Shown here: piece by piece, positions 9,925 to 19,915 of the stretch | How positions within the stretch are numbered: the first letter of the stretch is position 1 | Layout: every line of letters starts with the position of its first letter | Source of the DNA: Microcaldota archaeon | Lineage (GTDB): Archaea; Micrarchaeota; Micrarchaeia; Micrarchaeales; Micrarchaeaceae | Assembly (NCBI GenBank): GCA_021801785.1 | Contig: JAJYXL010000018.1 | Span: 1-64,000, forward strand | DNA length: 64,000 nt | Reading direction: 5' to 3' | Program-made: the position numbers and the translations under genes | The notes under the pieces: model-generated | What the model was told of the DNA's origin: nothing | The model's input: the letters and a program-made list of their open reading frames with translations, nothing else | Databases searched by the model: none

Positions 9925-10953
9925 TTGATAGGATATAATATAGCGATAAGCATAATTGCTATAATGTTCTCTATAGGTGGAATAATACTCGGTATCGGGT
10001 ACTCCATAAATAATAGGAAAATGAAAGAATTTGGGTTAGAAGAGATATTCCAATCCGCAATAAACGGCGTGATACTTGGCGTCTTATTCGTATCATTTAT
10101 GCCTAATGGCTTGGTGTCAAATTCCATAAATAATATAGTTACATCATCTTCGGTCTCTGCAGAATGTCAGGGATACATGTCGGGTAATTATGCGATATGT
10201 TTTGCATATAACTATCTAATAGGGACAAATCCGGTCTATATAGGGAATCAGACATACCCCTCATTGTTAACCGATTCAGAAAAGTTGCTAATACCGATAT
10301 CAATAATATACGGTACGGTATCGGTGATTAGCGGATTAAGTATAAACGTGATAGTCGCTTCAATCAATTTCGGGAACCTACTGGCTCCAGCAATCACAGA
10401 GCTCGGATTTATAATAAGAACAATACTAACCGCAATAATGGGGATATACGTCCAAGCCTCATTACTTAGCATTATAGCCTCTGTAGCCATACCTCTAATA
10501 CTGCCAATAGGCATAATACTCAGAACATTTTACCCGACCCGTAAACTAGGCGGGGCGATCATGGCAATATCAATAGGGTTATTTGGAATATTTCCGCTTA
10601 CCTATCTATTCGATGCAAGAATATCTTCATATTTTAACAGCAGTCTCTCTGGAAATAATCAGACATCACAGTTAAATGCCGGGGTAGGCAGACTTAGCGG
10701 AGCCATATCCTCAATATCAAGATCTAATAGTACAACTACAAAATCGATACTCTCAACTTTATCATCAGACGCATCAAGCATAACAAGCGCTTTTTACTCT
10801 TGGGTAAACGGCATCATAGATGCGCTGTCTCTATTGATAGTCCAGGTATTCTTTCTACCTATATTTAGCATAATCTTAACTATAATATCAATAAAAGAGC
10901 TCGCATCAATTCTTGGAAGCGAGGTATCACTCGGCAAATTTGATATCTTTTAG
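9925..10953 (+). CDS. Polytopic membrane protein, VirB6/TrbL/CedA-like candidate (TTG start)
   Basis: 342 aa with multiple hydrophobic segments and an N-glycosylation-type loop; directly downstream of the pilin-like gene. Confidence 0.5.
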   Translation: MIGYNIAISIIAIMFSIGGIILGIGYSINNRKMKEFGLEEIFQSAINGVILGVLFVSFMPNGLVSNSINNIVTSSSVSAECQGYMSGNYAICFAYNYLIGTNPVYIGNQTYPSLLTDSEKLLIPISIIYGTVSVISGLSINVIVASINFGNLLAPAITELGFIIRTILTAIMGIYVQASLLSIIASVAIPLILPIGIILRTFYPTRKLGGAIMAISIGLFGIFPLTYLFDARISSYFNSSLSGNNQTSQLNAGVGRLSGAISSISRSNSTTTKSILSTLSSDASSITSAFYSWVNGIIDALSLLIVQVFFLPIFSIILTIISIKELASILGSEVSLGKFDIF

Positions 10954-10961
10954 GTAATCAT

Positions 10962-11702
10962 ATGGGTATGGTGGATAAACGAATAGTTTTATCTATACTA
11001 TTATCAGTCGAGATTGTACTATCCCTGATAAGTGCCATATCCAAATCGATTATAGGAGTCATTGTAACCGGATTATGTGCGCTTATCTTACTGGTATTAT
11101 ATTTAGGTTGGGACATTATAGACACACTCATATTCAAACATACCGGAATTGTATTAGTATTCGGAAATTATGAATTAGGTAATGATAGGTTAGTAGCAAC
11201 CTCAAACGCTAATGGTAATTATTACTCCATCTCTGTATCCGAAGTATTCGATATATCGAAATGCAGCATTGACCCAAAACGATTCGAGAGAATGATTGAG
11301 AAAACAAATATACCATTTAAGATCGCAATCCATGTTGAGAGGTTAAAAACAAACCGCCTTGTCGAAAAACTCGAAACCAAAAAATATACCAAAGAGATTG
11401 CCCTATCTCGGGTGGTTGGCAGATCGTCAAAAGCAGAGCTTAAGAAGCAGCATATAAAAAACGAGATATCTTATTTAGATCACGAAATATCTGAATTAAA
11501 ATCAGGCGGGATCCCTGTCGTGACCAGATACTATATAATGTGCGCAGGCAACTCGAGTGACAGATATAGCTCTGAGAGAATCGCATTATCTAATATGAAT
11601 CAGGTTTCATCGGAATTTGACTCATCTTTTTGTGTAAAGTCAAGGATTGTATCAGGAGCATCTCTGATCGAATTTTTAAAATTAGAGTATATGATACTAT
11701 GA
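10962..11702 (+). CDS. Membrane-anchored protein with possible VirB4 N-terminal-like domain
   Basis: Two TM segments, then a soluble region with EISYLDHEISELKSGGIPVVTRYYIMCAG; ATGA overlap with the downstream ATPase. Confidence 0.4.
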   Translation: MGMVDKRIVLSILLSVEIVLSLISAISKSIIGVIVTGLCALILLVLYLGWDIIDTLIFKHTGIVLVFGNYELGNDRLVATSNANGNYYSISVSEVFDISKCSIDPKRFERMIEKTNIPFKIAIHVERLKTNRLVEKLETKKYTKEIALSRVVGRSSKAELKKQHIKNEISYLDHEISELKSGGIPVVTRYYIMCAGNSSDRYSSERIALSNMNQVSSEFDSSFCVKSRIVSGASLIEFLKLEYMIL

Positions 11703-12823
11703 ATACTATTATAAATTCAAATTCGTTGTCTAAATCAATCTTAATTATCCAAATGTCTGAGATAATGGCGGATAGGTATCAGGATGGGGATAAAGTCTAC
11801 ATTGGAAAATCCAAGATATATAAAATCCCTATTTATATAGATCTGGAACGCTTCATAAACCCGCATATATCTATAATTGGCACAACAGGTTCTGGAAAGA
11901 CGCATCTAACAAAGAATATAATTGTGGGGCACCGTCTAAAGATGGGATATAACATAATTATAATTGACTGGAGCGGCGAATATAATAAAATCGTGGAATT
12001 TATTAACGGTAATATATACGTAATTAGAAATGAGAGCACAGTCGAAGACCTTCCAAAACACATGATCTCAGGTACCGGCTCTGGCGCTATATCTATCGAC
12101 CTATCTAAATTGGAATCGCAAACGGAGAAACAGAAGTTTGCAAAGGCTGCAGTAGATATCATACTATCCGATATGTACAACTCCGGTCCAAAGGCTAAAC
12201 TTACAAATATGCTAATCCTAGATGAGTCATGGAAATTTTTGGGTACAGATAACGAGTTAGGAAAACTTTTCAGGGAAGGTAGAAAATATGGACTTAGCGT
12301 TGTTGTATCCTCCCAGTTAGTTACAGATATAAAAAATGAGATAATGTCAAACTCGGCATGTTTCTTTATATTCAAAATAGAAAATATGTCAGACATATCG
12401 ATACTGAGAGGCAGCGGGATAATATCAGAAGAAAATCCATCTGACCTTAAGCGAGGTAGTTGTATTATCTCGATTTCAAAGCAAGAATCATCAACAATAA
12501 ATCATTTCGTAATTGATAATATAGATCCCTTTACTATCGACGCTTATAATATAAAATGTGGTTCTATGTTAGTAAACATAAGTAAGGAAAAATTCCTGCA
12601 GATGATAGATAAATATGTAAATAATGCAGAGAAACGGAACGATATTCTACTATTTATAGAAAGAAACAAGGATAGAGCAGATCTGTCCGCACTAATCCGC
12701 ATTATGGAAGAGTGCGGTACCGATACATCAGGAATAATATCGGCATTATCAGAATTGGGAATAGATGTATTGTCCATAATCGATGCAATAGGTTACAATA
12801 AAGGGGTTGCTGTTAATGCCTGA
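11699..12823 (+). CDS. VirB4/HerA-superfamily ATPase (CedB-like)
   Basis: Walker A GTTGSGKTH, Walker B MLILDESWKFLG, sensor-like VSSQLVTDI; ATG at 11699 overlaps the upstream TGA. Confidence 0.75.
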   Translation: MNTIINSNSLSKSILIIQMSEIMADRYQDGDKVYIGKSKIYKIPIYIDLERFINPHISIIGTTGSGKTHLTKNIIVGHRLKMGYNIIIIDWSGEYNKIVEFINGNIYVIRNESTVEDLPKHMISGTGSGAISIDLSKLESQTEKQKFAKAAVDIILSDMYNSGPKAKLTNMLILDESWKFLGTDNELGKLFREGRKYGLSVVVSSQLVTDIKNEIMSNSACFFIFKIENMSDISILRGSGIISEENPSDLKRGSCIISISKQESSTINHFVIDNIDPFTIDAYNIKCGSMLVNISKEKFLQMIDKYVNNAEKRNDILLFIERNKDRADLSALIRIMEECGTDTSGIISALSELGIDVLSIIDAIGYNKGVAVNA

Positions 12824-13448
12824 TGAAAATTCTGCAGTTAGATATACGTTAGATGTGGGATGGAAGCGTAGGCCAGAGATACCAGAAATTAAAACAAAAC
12901 TCTCTACAATCCCATATTTAAAGATAGTAGCAGATGGAACTAGCATAATATACCAGATAAATAGCCCACTTACCAGCACAATAATGTTTTCCAACGATGG
13001 GATCAGGCTAGATATATATTCAACTGATACAAAATCAGAGAATAAGAGAAAAGGTGTAATCTATTTATTGTCTATTCTAGTCGCAACAAACTACCTGATT
13101 GATGTCGACCTACTGAAATTATACTCTGACGTTATCGACTGTCTATCTAACATCCGAGAGTTAAAAGAGAGCTCTTCAAATGCAGACGCATATATATGCA
13201 GGATAAATGCCATAAACAAGGCAAATTTAGGTCTGTACTACAAGATACTACTACTAAACAAAAAATGTGCTTCATTAGAGTCAGAAACTGCAATTTACAA
13301 GGAACTATGCTATAAAACAATGAGCAAGGTCGTATACTCGAAAGACGACATCTCAAACTATCTAAAGAACATGTTAAACATGCCAGAGCCTACTGCCAAG
13401 AAATTTATAAACGATTATATGTTATGGTGTAAAAATGATACTCAATAA
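12816..13448 (+). CDS. Hypothetical protein of the secretion-like operon
   Basis: ORF overlapping both neighbours; ATG at 12816 preferred over the upstream TTG. Confidence 0.6.
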   Translation: MPDENSAVRYTLDVGWKRRPEIPEIKTKLSTIPYLKIVADGTSIIYQINSPLTSTIMFSNDGIRLDIYSTDTKSENKRKGVIYLLSILVATNYLIDVDLLKLYSDVIDCLSNIRELKESSSNADAYICRINAINKANLGLYYKILLLNKKCASLESETAIYKELCYKTMSKVVYSKDDISNYLKNMLNMPEPTAKKFINDYMLWCKNDTQ

Positions 13449-14160
13449 AAAACTAGTTTTACTATTCTTATTATTAAGTATAATATTCATTATACTAGAC
13501 AGAAATCTATTAATGAACTCCGGTATCCAATATCTGTTTATCGGGATATCAATATCTGCCCTTTTATTTATAATCTCTAGCTCTAATTATATAACAAACC
13601 GCATAAAAATCCATGTAGGCGCAGATAATTCTACTCTGCAGTTTACCACAATAAGCAGAAATGATATAATAAATTATATAGAAAACATAGATAGATCCAA
13701 TAAAAAGTGTGTCTACTACGCAAAATCTTTTCTCACTCTAGATAGTATACAATCTTATGTAAGCAAGAGATACAACAGCTTATATACTAAAGATGCTGTT
13801 AATTATATCATTGACTGCGCCATAGATAACGGTGATATAGGCTTCTTTTGCGGTGTTATCTCCAGAAACACAGACCCGTCTAAAGACATATCGGATTACT
13901 TAATATATAAAATGTTTTTAGATAATACTATTATGAAGTTACCTACTAGAAACGAGTTTTCCTCTCAAATCCTTTTCCTATACCCATACAACATCAAAAC
14001 CTTCAAGGCTTATAACCTTCCAGAATGTAAAAGCGCCATAATAATTAAGGCAGTAACACCTCGCAAGATGGGCGAGCTAATCAGAAATGCAAAACTACCT
14101 GTGAAAAATAATGCTGTACTCCTAGGTCTCTTAGTCTCAGGTCTATACGTGATAAAATGA
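13435..14160 (+). CDS. Hypothetical protein, two N-terminal TM helices plus soluble domain
   Basis: Overlapping ORF in operon. Confidence 0.6.
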   Translation: MILNKKLVLLFLLLSIIFIILDRNLLMNSGIQYLFIGISISALLFIISSSNYITNRIKIHVGADNSTLQFTTISRNDIINYIENIDRSNKKCVYYAKSFLTLDSIQSYVSKRYNSLYTKDAVNYIIDCAIDNGDIGFFCGVISRNTDPSKDISDYLIYKMFLDNTIMKLPTRNEFSSQILFLYPYNIKTFKAYNLPECKSAIIIKAVTPRKMGELIRNAKLPVKNNAVLLGLLVSGLYVIK

Positions 14161-14351
14161 ATATGCTATTAATGAAAAACCTATCTATGATTATCATAAT
14201 AATAAACCTAATTGCGATTAGCTCTTACAATCTAATGTTACTGCTAAATGGGAAGGCATATCTGAAGAATGGCATATCAAGGATAGCCATCACATCAGCT
14301 TCTATGATTATGATAGAGGTTGTAACTATAATCGTGTACACAAGGCTATAA
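14157..14351 (+). CDS. Small two-TM membrane protein
   Basis: ATGA overlap with upstream gene; hydrophobic. Confidence 0.55.
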   Translation: MNMLLMKNLSMIIIIINLIAISSYNLMLLLNGKAYLKNGISRIAITSASMIMIEVVTIIVYTRL

Positions 14352-14352
14352 G

Positions 14353-14646
14353 ATGTTTAGACGCCTAAAGTTTATAAATAAAAAATCGCCAAGCCAAGCT
14401 ATTCTAACCTGTGCAGAAATTGGTTTTCTGGTGCTGTTTATTTCTATTATGTTAAACAATCTTTTTTCAGAAATAGGCCTGAAACAAATTTTGTTTGTCA
14501 TCTACGCTCCGATAATATTAATCCCCATCGGGCTTCTATCATTCTATAATATTAAAAATAAACATTCTATCGATAAAACCATTCATTACATAGTGCTAAC
14601 TAATATTCTTATACTACTTCTCATTTTGGTGTTTGTATGGAGATAA
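14353..14646 (+). CDS. Small three-TM membrane protein
   Basis: Hydrophobic ORF, overlaps the downstream ATPase. Confidence 0.55.
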   Translation: MFRRLKFINKKSPSQAILTCAEIGFLVLFISIMLNNLFSEIGLKQILFVIYAPIILIPIGLLSFYNIKNKHSIDKTIHYIVLTNILILLLILVFVWR

Positions 14647-16871
14647 ATGCATTCAAGATTGAGTCTATGCCTAATATCCCAATTGCTCCGGAAAGGTTTT
14701 TTGAAATAATAGGGAAAAACCCATCAATCATAATATACGATATCAAGAATGGCTCTACCTCACTATATATTCATTCAGACAGATCTGATACTATAATGGG
14801 AGATATAGAAAATTCTATTATGGGATTAAAATTTAACAAAGATCCAAACATCATATCCACCAACGGAGCAATAATAACCGTAATACCATACGTAAAACCT
14901 TTAGAGAAATCAGATCAGCACGCATTTGATGATATCTTTGAAATGTTTAAAAATACTGGATTCATAGCAATTATATCTTTACCGCAAGATGAGGGTTCTA
15001 TAGACTCTGCAAAAAATATTATAGAAGCAGAATTAAGTGGTGTAGAAACAAAGAAAAGTGCGGTTTTACAGAAATCTAAATCATCTAATATATCATTTCA
15101 ATATGATATATTCGAAGGTTCTGAAGACGCAATAGTCTTAAATGATATTCTCGGATCTATAAATTTTTCAATGACAAAAAACGGCATAATATACAAATGT
15201 TTTATAGCCATTTCCAGTCAACCGAGCGATCTTATAAACTATGTGGATTCGAGAATTGTTGCATTCAAACATGACACTATCTACCCAAAATCCATAAACG
15301 ATTTAATACTAACCCTGAATAAAACAGAGTCTTTTCTGGTAGGCATAGATATACTAAAAAGATTCTTTGGGATTTACGGGCACGATAAAGTAGAATACAT
15401 TATGCCCACAATAACCCCAAAGACGTCGGGCGATATCGAGCTAGGAAGCTATCTGGCCAAATCCGTTAACCTAACACAAACGCCTGTGCAAATACAAAAG
15501 GAGACTCTCAACCTCGGATGTATAATAAGTGGTCTTCCTGGTTCTGGGAAAAGCAGGGAAGCCATGGCAATAATAGACGCTTTATATAAATCGAACAGCA
15601 GAACCAAAACAAAAATAGTTGTAATAGCACCAACAGAGGAATGGGATAACTTTGCCATATCTCATAACATGAACCTATTACGATTACAGAAAGATATGGT
15701 ACCTATAAACTTCTTCAGGTGCCCAGACAATGTTGACCCCCAAAAATTCTATACGGATTTGGGCATGATAATAGCTGCAGCTTCTACAGCCGGTCCATAT
15801 CGCGATCCAATAGAGAAATGCCTAATAAACGCTTTCAGGTCTATCTATAAAACTACAAATAACCCAAATCCATCACTGGTTTTTGATAGAATAAACGCCT
15901 CAATAATAAAATTGCATGGAAAGATAAGCAATGCGGGCGTGAAGTATACAAAACACGGGGAAAATATAAAATCATCATTAGAAGGCTTAATCGAAATAAT
16001 ATCTAGGAGGGAATACTCTGGGGCTAACGGTATAAAATTAGAAGAATTAATCGAGGATGGAGTTGTATTCAACATCTCGAACTCAGGCCTCAACTCCCGT
16101 TCATATCTATATTCATTAATCCTTAATCAAATATATGCAATATCGTCAACATACGATAACAACGGTGATACAGAACTGCGTCTACTTACGTGTATAGAAG
16201 AAGCCCAAACTATATTTAAAGACCCAAAATCGCCTGCGGTTGAAGATATAAAATTTAAAATTCAAGACTTTAGAAAAAAGGGAATAGGACTTATGTTACT
16301 CACTCATAATATAATAGATATAGATGCATCTATACGTAGGTTATGCCAGACTAAAATATATCTAAAACAGGCACCGGATATCGCCCCAATCATATCTAAA
16401 GATCTAATATTCACATTTTGTGAAGAAGATGATATAACAAAGAGGTTGAAAAACATAAATTCCAGAGTTGCTGCAATAAATTATGTATCAAAAGATGGTA
16501 ACTCTAAAAAAACAAACGAAACAATTTTTATATTAACAAAAGACTACCCGGACATACCTATAAGCGATAGTACACCTAAAAATTTATGCAAAGCCAAATA
16601 TGTAGCTGCCCCATCAGATATTGAGACAAAAATAACCATAGCATATTCACCGGATATGGAAGTAATGACAGACAAAATTGCTAAAATGAGATACCTTCGT
16701 ATAAATTATTTCCAAGAAACTATCTTTGAAATAACTATAAAAACCAACCCGATAATTACAAAATTAATAGAGGGCCGGGACTACACAGTTGAATTATTAG
16801 ACGATAAAAAAAGAGTAATAAAAAGGGAAAAGATAATAGCCGAAAGAGATATACGGATTGAGGTTGGCTGA
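14637..16871 (+). CDS. HerA/VirD4-superfamily ATPase with ~290-aa N-terminal domain
   Basis: Walker A GLPGSGKSR, Walker B RLLTCIEEAQTIF, LMLLTHNIID motif. Confidence 0.7.
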   Translation: MEINAFKIESMPNIPIAPERFFEIIGKNPSIIIYDIKNGSTSLYIHSDRSDTIMGDIENSIMGLKFNKDPNIISTNGAIITVIPYVKPLEKSDQHAFDDIFEMFKNTGFIAIISLPQDEGSIDSAKNIIEAELSGVETKKSAVLQKSKSSNISFQYDIFEGSEDAIVLNDILGSINFSMTKNGIIYKCFIAISSQPSDLINYVDSRIVAFKHDTIYPKSINDLILTLNKTESFLVGIDILKRFFGIYGHDKVEYIMPTITPKTSGDIELGSYLAKSVNLTQTPVQIQKETLNLGCIISGLPGSGKSREAMAIIDALYKSNSRTKTKIVVIAPTEEWDNFAISHNMNLLRLQKDMVPINFFRCPDNVDPQKFYTDLGMIIAAASTAGPYRDPIEKCLINAFRSIYKTTNNPNPSLVFDRINASIIKLHGKISNAGVKYTKHGENIKSSLEGLIEIISRREYSGANGIKLEELIEDGVVFNISNSGLNSRSYLYSLILNQIYAISSTYDNNGDTELRLLTCIEEAQTIFKDPKSPAVEDIKFKIQDFRKKGIGLMLLTHNIIDIDASIRRLCQTKIYLKQAPDIAPIISKDLIFTFCEEDDITKRLKNINSRVAAINYVSKDGNSKKTNETIFILTKDYPDIPISDSTPKNLCKAKYVAAPSDIETKITIAYSPDMEVMTDKIAKMRYLRINYFQETIFEITIKTNPIITKLIEGRDYTVELLDDKKRVIKREKIIAERDIRIEVG

Positions 16872-19778
16872 CTACCTTATCCTAATCTTCTCTGGTTTTA
16901 CCTCTATTCTTCTAAGAGTATCTTCGTACTCCTTTATCAATTTGTTCTCTTTCAGCATGTCGCATTCTTTAAGATGCTTTAAGTTTATGAAAGTGTCGGT
17001 TGCGGCAAGCACCCTCTCTTTATTCTCGGGATCATAATCAACTGATAATATCGAGAAACCTCTAAGCGAGTCGCTCACCGGTATGCCTACGGTCTGTGGG
17101 AATCCAGTATCTCCCTGCATCTGTGCACCAGTAAACACAACCTTTCCGCCCCTAATTACCATTTTATGTATGTGTAGATCACCGCCTATAGCAACCGGCT
17201 CATTCATGTTCAATCCATCAATCATCTTTCGCGCTACAACATTATGCGAAAACAAAATGCCAAGGTCTCCTACTGAAATATTATCATGGCCATAATCCCC
17301 GCCATACACTCTGACAGCCTTTGATCTTATCTTTTCAGGCGCAGATTGTATAATTCCCCTAAATAGCTCTCCCGATTCCGTAATATCCTTTCTTATATAA
17401 CTCTTATTGAGGTGATTTCCATCAGCAACAACAATCCCAGAAACCCTGCCGCTATCATTTATTAACGGTTTTAGTCTCTCTATAAATGCATCTACCTGCG
17501 AATTTGTGTTCGCAATTGGTGTCTTATAATGCAGCCAGGCTATATACTCATTCATATTTTTATCATATTCCTGGCTACCCTTAGATATGCCTTTACTCTC
17601 AAGAAATTGTCTGAATCCAAACTCATTTGAATAATCATTCTCTATATGCATCTCATTCTTATGGTCTCTCAGATTTCCCTCTATATTATCCCCCATCAGG
17701 CTAAGCACGAATCTATCTCTAATATTTTTATTGATATATCCTACTGCCGCGTCTAAAAGAAGCTGGTTTGGATACCCTCTTCCCGGACTACCTATGTGTA
17801 CATCCGTAACTACGACAAAATTGGTTCTACTTATCTCCGTGTCAGATTCTTTTGGAGCTATGTAGTTAGAAAAGAATTCGATAACTTTATCTCCTATTCC
17901 CTTATCCTGGCTATAGTTACCCGATCTTATCATGTTTGCAAGGGACTTTCTATCCTTAGCGCTCTTTCTATCAAATCCAAGTTCCTCCACATATGCGCAT
18001 AACTTGCCTTTATTGCTTATCTCTCTAGGGAGTTTATTCTCTATCTGTATCCTATCTTTGTTATCTATCGCTTTAACAGATTCGTATGTTCCAGATCTCT
18101 CTATCATCTTAGCAAGTACCCCTGCCTGGTCCCTCTTCTCTTTATCAGCATATCTGTTCAATAAATTATCTGTAAAGAAAGTATGTTTAATCCTGCTTCC
18201 TGAAATCACCAATTCATCAAATCCTGATCCTATTGTACCCTTACCCTTTGTCAATATCTCGGTAAACCACGTCTTTACCCTAGCATTCCAATTGTTAACA
18301 AGTGCGGAGGTGTTAACAAATGGCGGGCTGGTAAGAACGTAACAGAATTCCTCGCTCTTATCATGCTTTGGAACGTACGTTGACAAACCGGAATGGCTTC
18401 CGGATGTTATCATTATATCCGCATTACTGTAAAGTGTCCTCAATGCCCAAAGCGGACCATTATTTCCTATATCCGGTCTCTCTACAAACATATGAGACGT
18501 ATTTGACGGTTTATTGCTAAGGAAGATATTCTTATTATTTATATTGATTAACCTATAATTATCTGCCACTATATCTATATCTATCCTTCTGCCAAAAACA
18601 TCCTTTATCCTGCTTATAACTATCTTTGAAGCAAGCTCATTAGCGATCCTAGACATGCCTGGGGTGCCTGGCATATTATTTGTAAATCTAAGTCCCTGTC
18701 CCAATCTATTGGCATAATTCCTCTCCTCCTTCTCTCTCTCACCAACTATTATCTCATTAGATATTTTTGTTAAGAGATTTCCTATCTCTTTAGATCTCTT
18801 TTCGAGCTTTGCTATCTCTGCAACACTCCCGTTCCTCTCTCCAATGCTCTTTATCTTCTGTATTATCTTCTCTAATTCAGTCTTATACTTCTTACTTAAT
18901 ATTTCAGCATCCTCTCCTCTGTAAATGCCTATGATGTGGTATAATTCATCATCTAAATAATCGCTAAAATTTTCAAGTATGTACTCCAAGCTCTTTCTCC
19001 CGTCAATCAACCACGTGTGTATGAGTTTTGTATAGAGGTCTTTAATCTCACCAAAATCATTCCTCTCGCTCATTTTTTGTGATCTCTTCTCAGATAGATC
19101 CACTATACTATCTCCTAACTTTTTCATCGTTTTAGAGATATCTCCTCCACCCGTCTTACTGCCTTTTTCAGATATCTGCAAACTCGGGCTATCCATCTTC
19201 TTTTCTTTTTCAGATATCTGCAAACTCAGGCTCTCTATCTTCTTATCTACGTCTGATAGAATATCTCTATACCTCTTACGCATTACAAAAAGGTGTTTCG
19301 GGTCATAATTGAACGCGTTGTTCAGTATATCGTACTCTCTCTCCAGGTTCATCTGGTCGCTATGGCCCATTATATAGACTATGCAGGTATTCAAGTTTTT
19401 GGCCTTTATTATATCCGTTATTCTAGTGAGGTGTGGTTTCATCATAACCGCAGATTCGTCAACACTCTCAACAAGTTCTGATATGACCAAGCTTCTCTGT
19501 CTACCGCCCTTAGATATGAATCTCGGTATCTCGGGTAGTAACTCTCCGTGGAAGACTATCATGTCCGGATGATTCGAATTAGATACCCTGTCTTTAAACA
19601 TTCTATATAGTCCGAGAAGGTTATCTCTCCCAAAATAGTTGGTTCCGCCTCCAAGCTCTCCAACAGACCAGATTATTGTCTGCCCGTTATCCTTCCTGTT
19701 TTTATCAGATTTTGACTGAACACTCTCATCTAGTACTGCCTTCCTGCCACTACTCCTTGAATTATCTCTTCCCCCCAT
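16872..19778 (-). CDS. 968-aa calcineurin-like metallophosphoesterase with coiled-coil region
   Basis: C-terminal motifs in order: VVTDVHIG, SLMGDN, VADGNHL, LFSHN, GGDLHIH; long charged helical middle. Confidence 0.7.
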   Translation of the reverse strand: MGGRDNSRSSGRKAVLDESVQSKSDKNRKDNGQTIIWSVGELGGGTNYFGRDNLLGLYRMFKDRVSNSNHPDMIVFHGELLPEIPRFISKGGRQRSLVISELVESVDESAVMMKPHLTRITDIIKAKNLNTCIVYIMGHSDQMNLEREYDILNNAFNYDPKHLFVMRKRYRDILSDVDKKIESLSLQISEKEKKMDSPSLQISEKGSKTGGGDISKTMKKLGDSIVDLSEKRSQKMSERNDFGEIKDLYTKLIHTWLIDGRKSLEYILENFSDYLDDELYHIIGIYRGEDAEILSKKYKTELEKIIQKIKSIGERNGSVAEIAKLEKRSKEIGNLLTKISNEIIVGEREKEERNYANRLGQGLRFTNNMPGTPGMSRIANELASKIVISRIKDVFGRRIDIDIVADNYRLININNKNIFLSNKPSNTSHMFVERPDIGNNGPLWALRTLYSNADIMITSGSHSGLSTYVPKHDKSEEFCYVLTSPPFVNTSALVNNWNARVKTWFTEILTKGKGTIGSGFDELVISGSRIKHTFFTDNLLNRYADKEKRDQAGVLAKMIERSGTYESVKAIDNKDRIQIENKLPREISNKGKLCAYVEELGFDRKSAKDRKSLANMIRSGNYSQDKGIGDKVIEFFSNYIAPKESDTEISRTNFVVVTDVHIGSPGRGYPNQLLLDAAVGYINKNIRDRFVLSLMGDNIEGNLRDHKNEMHIENDYSNEFGFRQFLESKGISKGSQEYDKNMNEYIAWLHYKTPIANTNSQVDAFIERLKPLINDSGRVSGIVVADGNHLNKSYIRKDITESGELFRGIIQSAPEKIRSKAVRVYGGDYGHDNISVGDLGILFSHNVVARKMIDGLNMNEPVAIGGDLHIHKMVIRGGKVVFTGAQMQGDTGFPQTVGIPVSDSLRGFSILSVDYDPENKERVLAATDTFINLKHLKECDMLKENKLIKEYEDTLRRIEVKPEKIRIR
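19164..19244. repeat. Two imperfect tandem copies of a 42-bp unit inside the metallophosphoesterase gene
   Basis: tttttcagatatctgcaaactc(g/a)ggct... at 19164 and 19206; encodes (S/P)SLQISEK(E/G) twice. Confidence 0.85.
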
Positions 19779-19915
19779 TCAACCAGATCTGTTAATCTGT
19801 TCAAATATAAATAATTATCCACAACCAACGTCTCTTAATCGATACAGATTTGATAGGAACCTATTTATTAGTTCCCAATTCCAATGCAAAATTATATACC
19901 AAGAACGATATACCT

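Noticed and set aside
19836-19900. Short inverted repeat GGAAC...GTTCC downstream of the DEAD-box gene
   Set aside because: Only 5 bp in AT-rich DNA; too weak to call a terminator
9425-19915. Integrated plasmid/virus with attachment sites
   Set aside because: No integrase, relaxase, replication gene or tRNA-derived direct repeats seen at the borders; only the transfer-like core is supported
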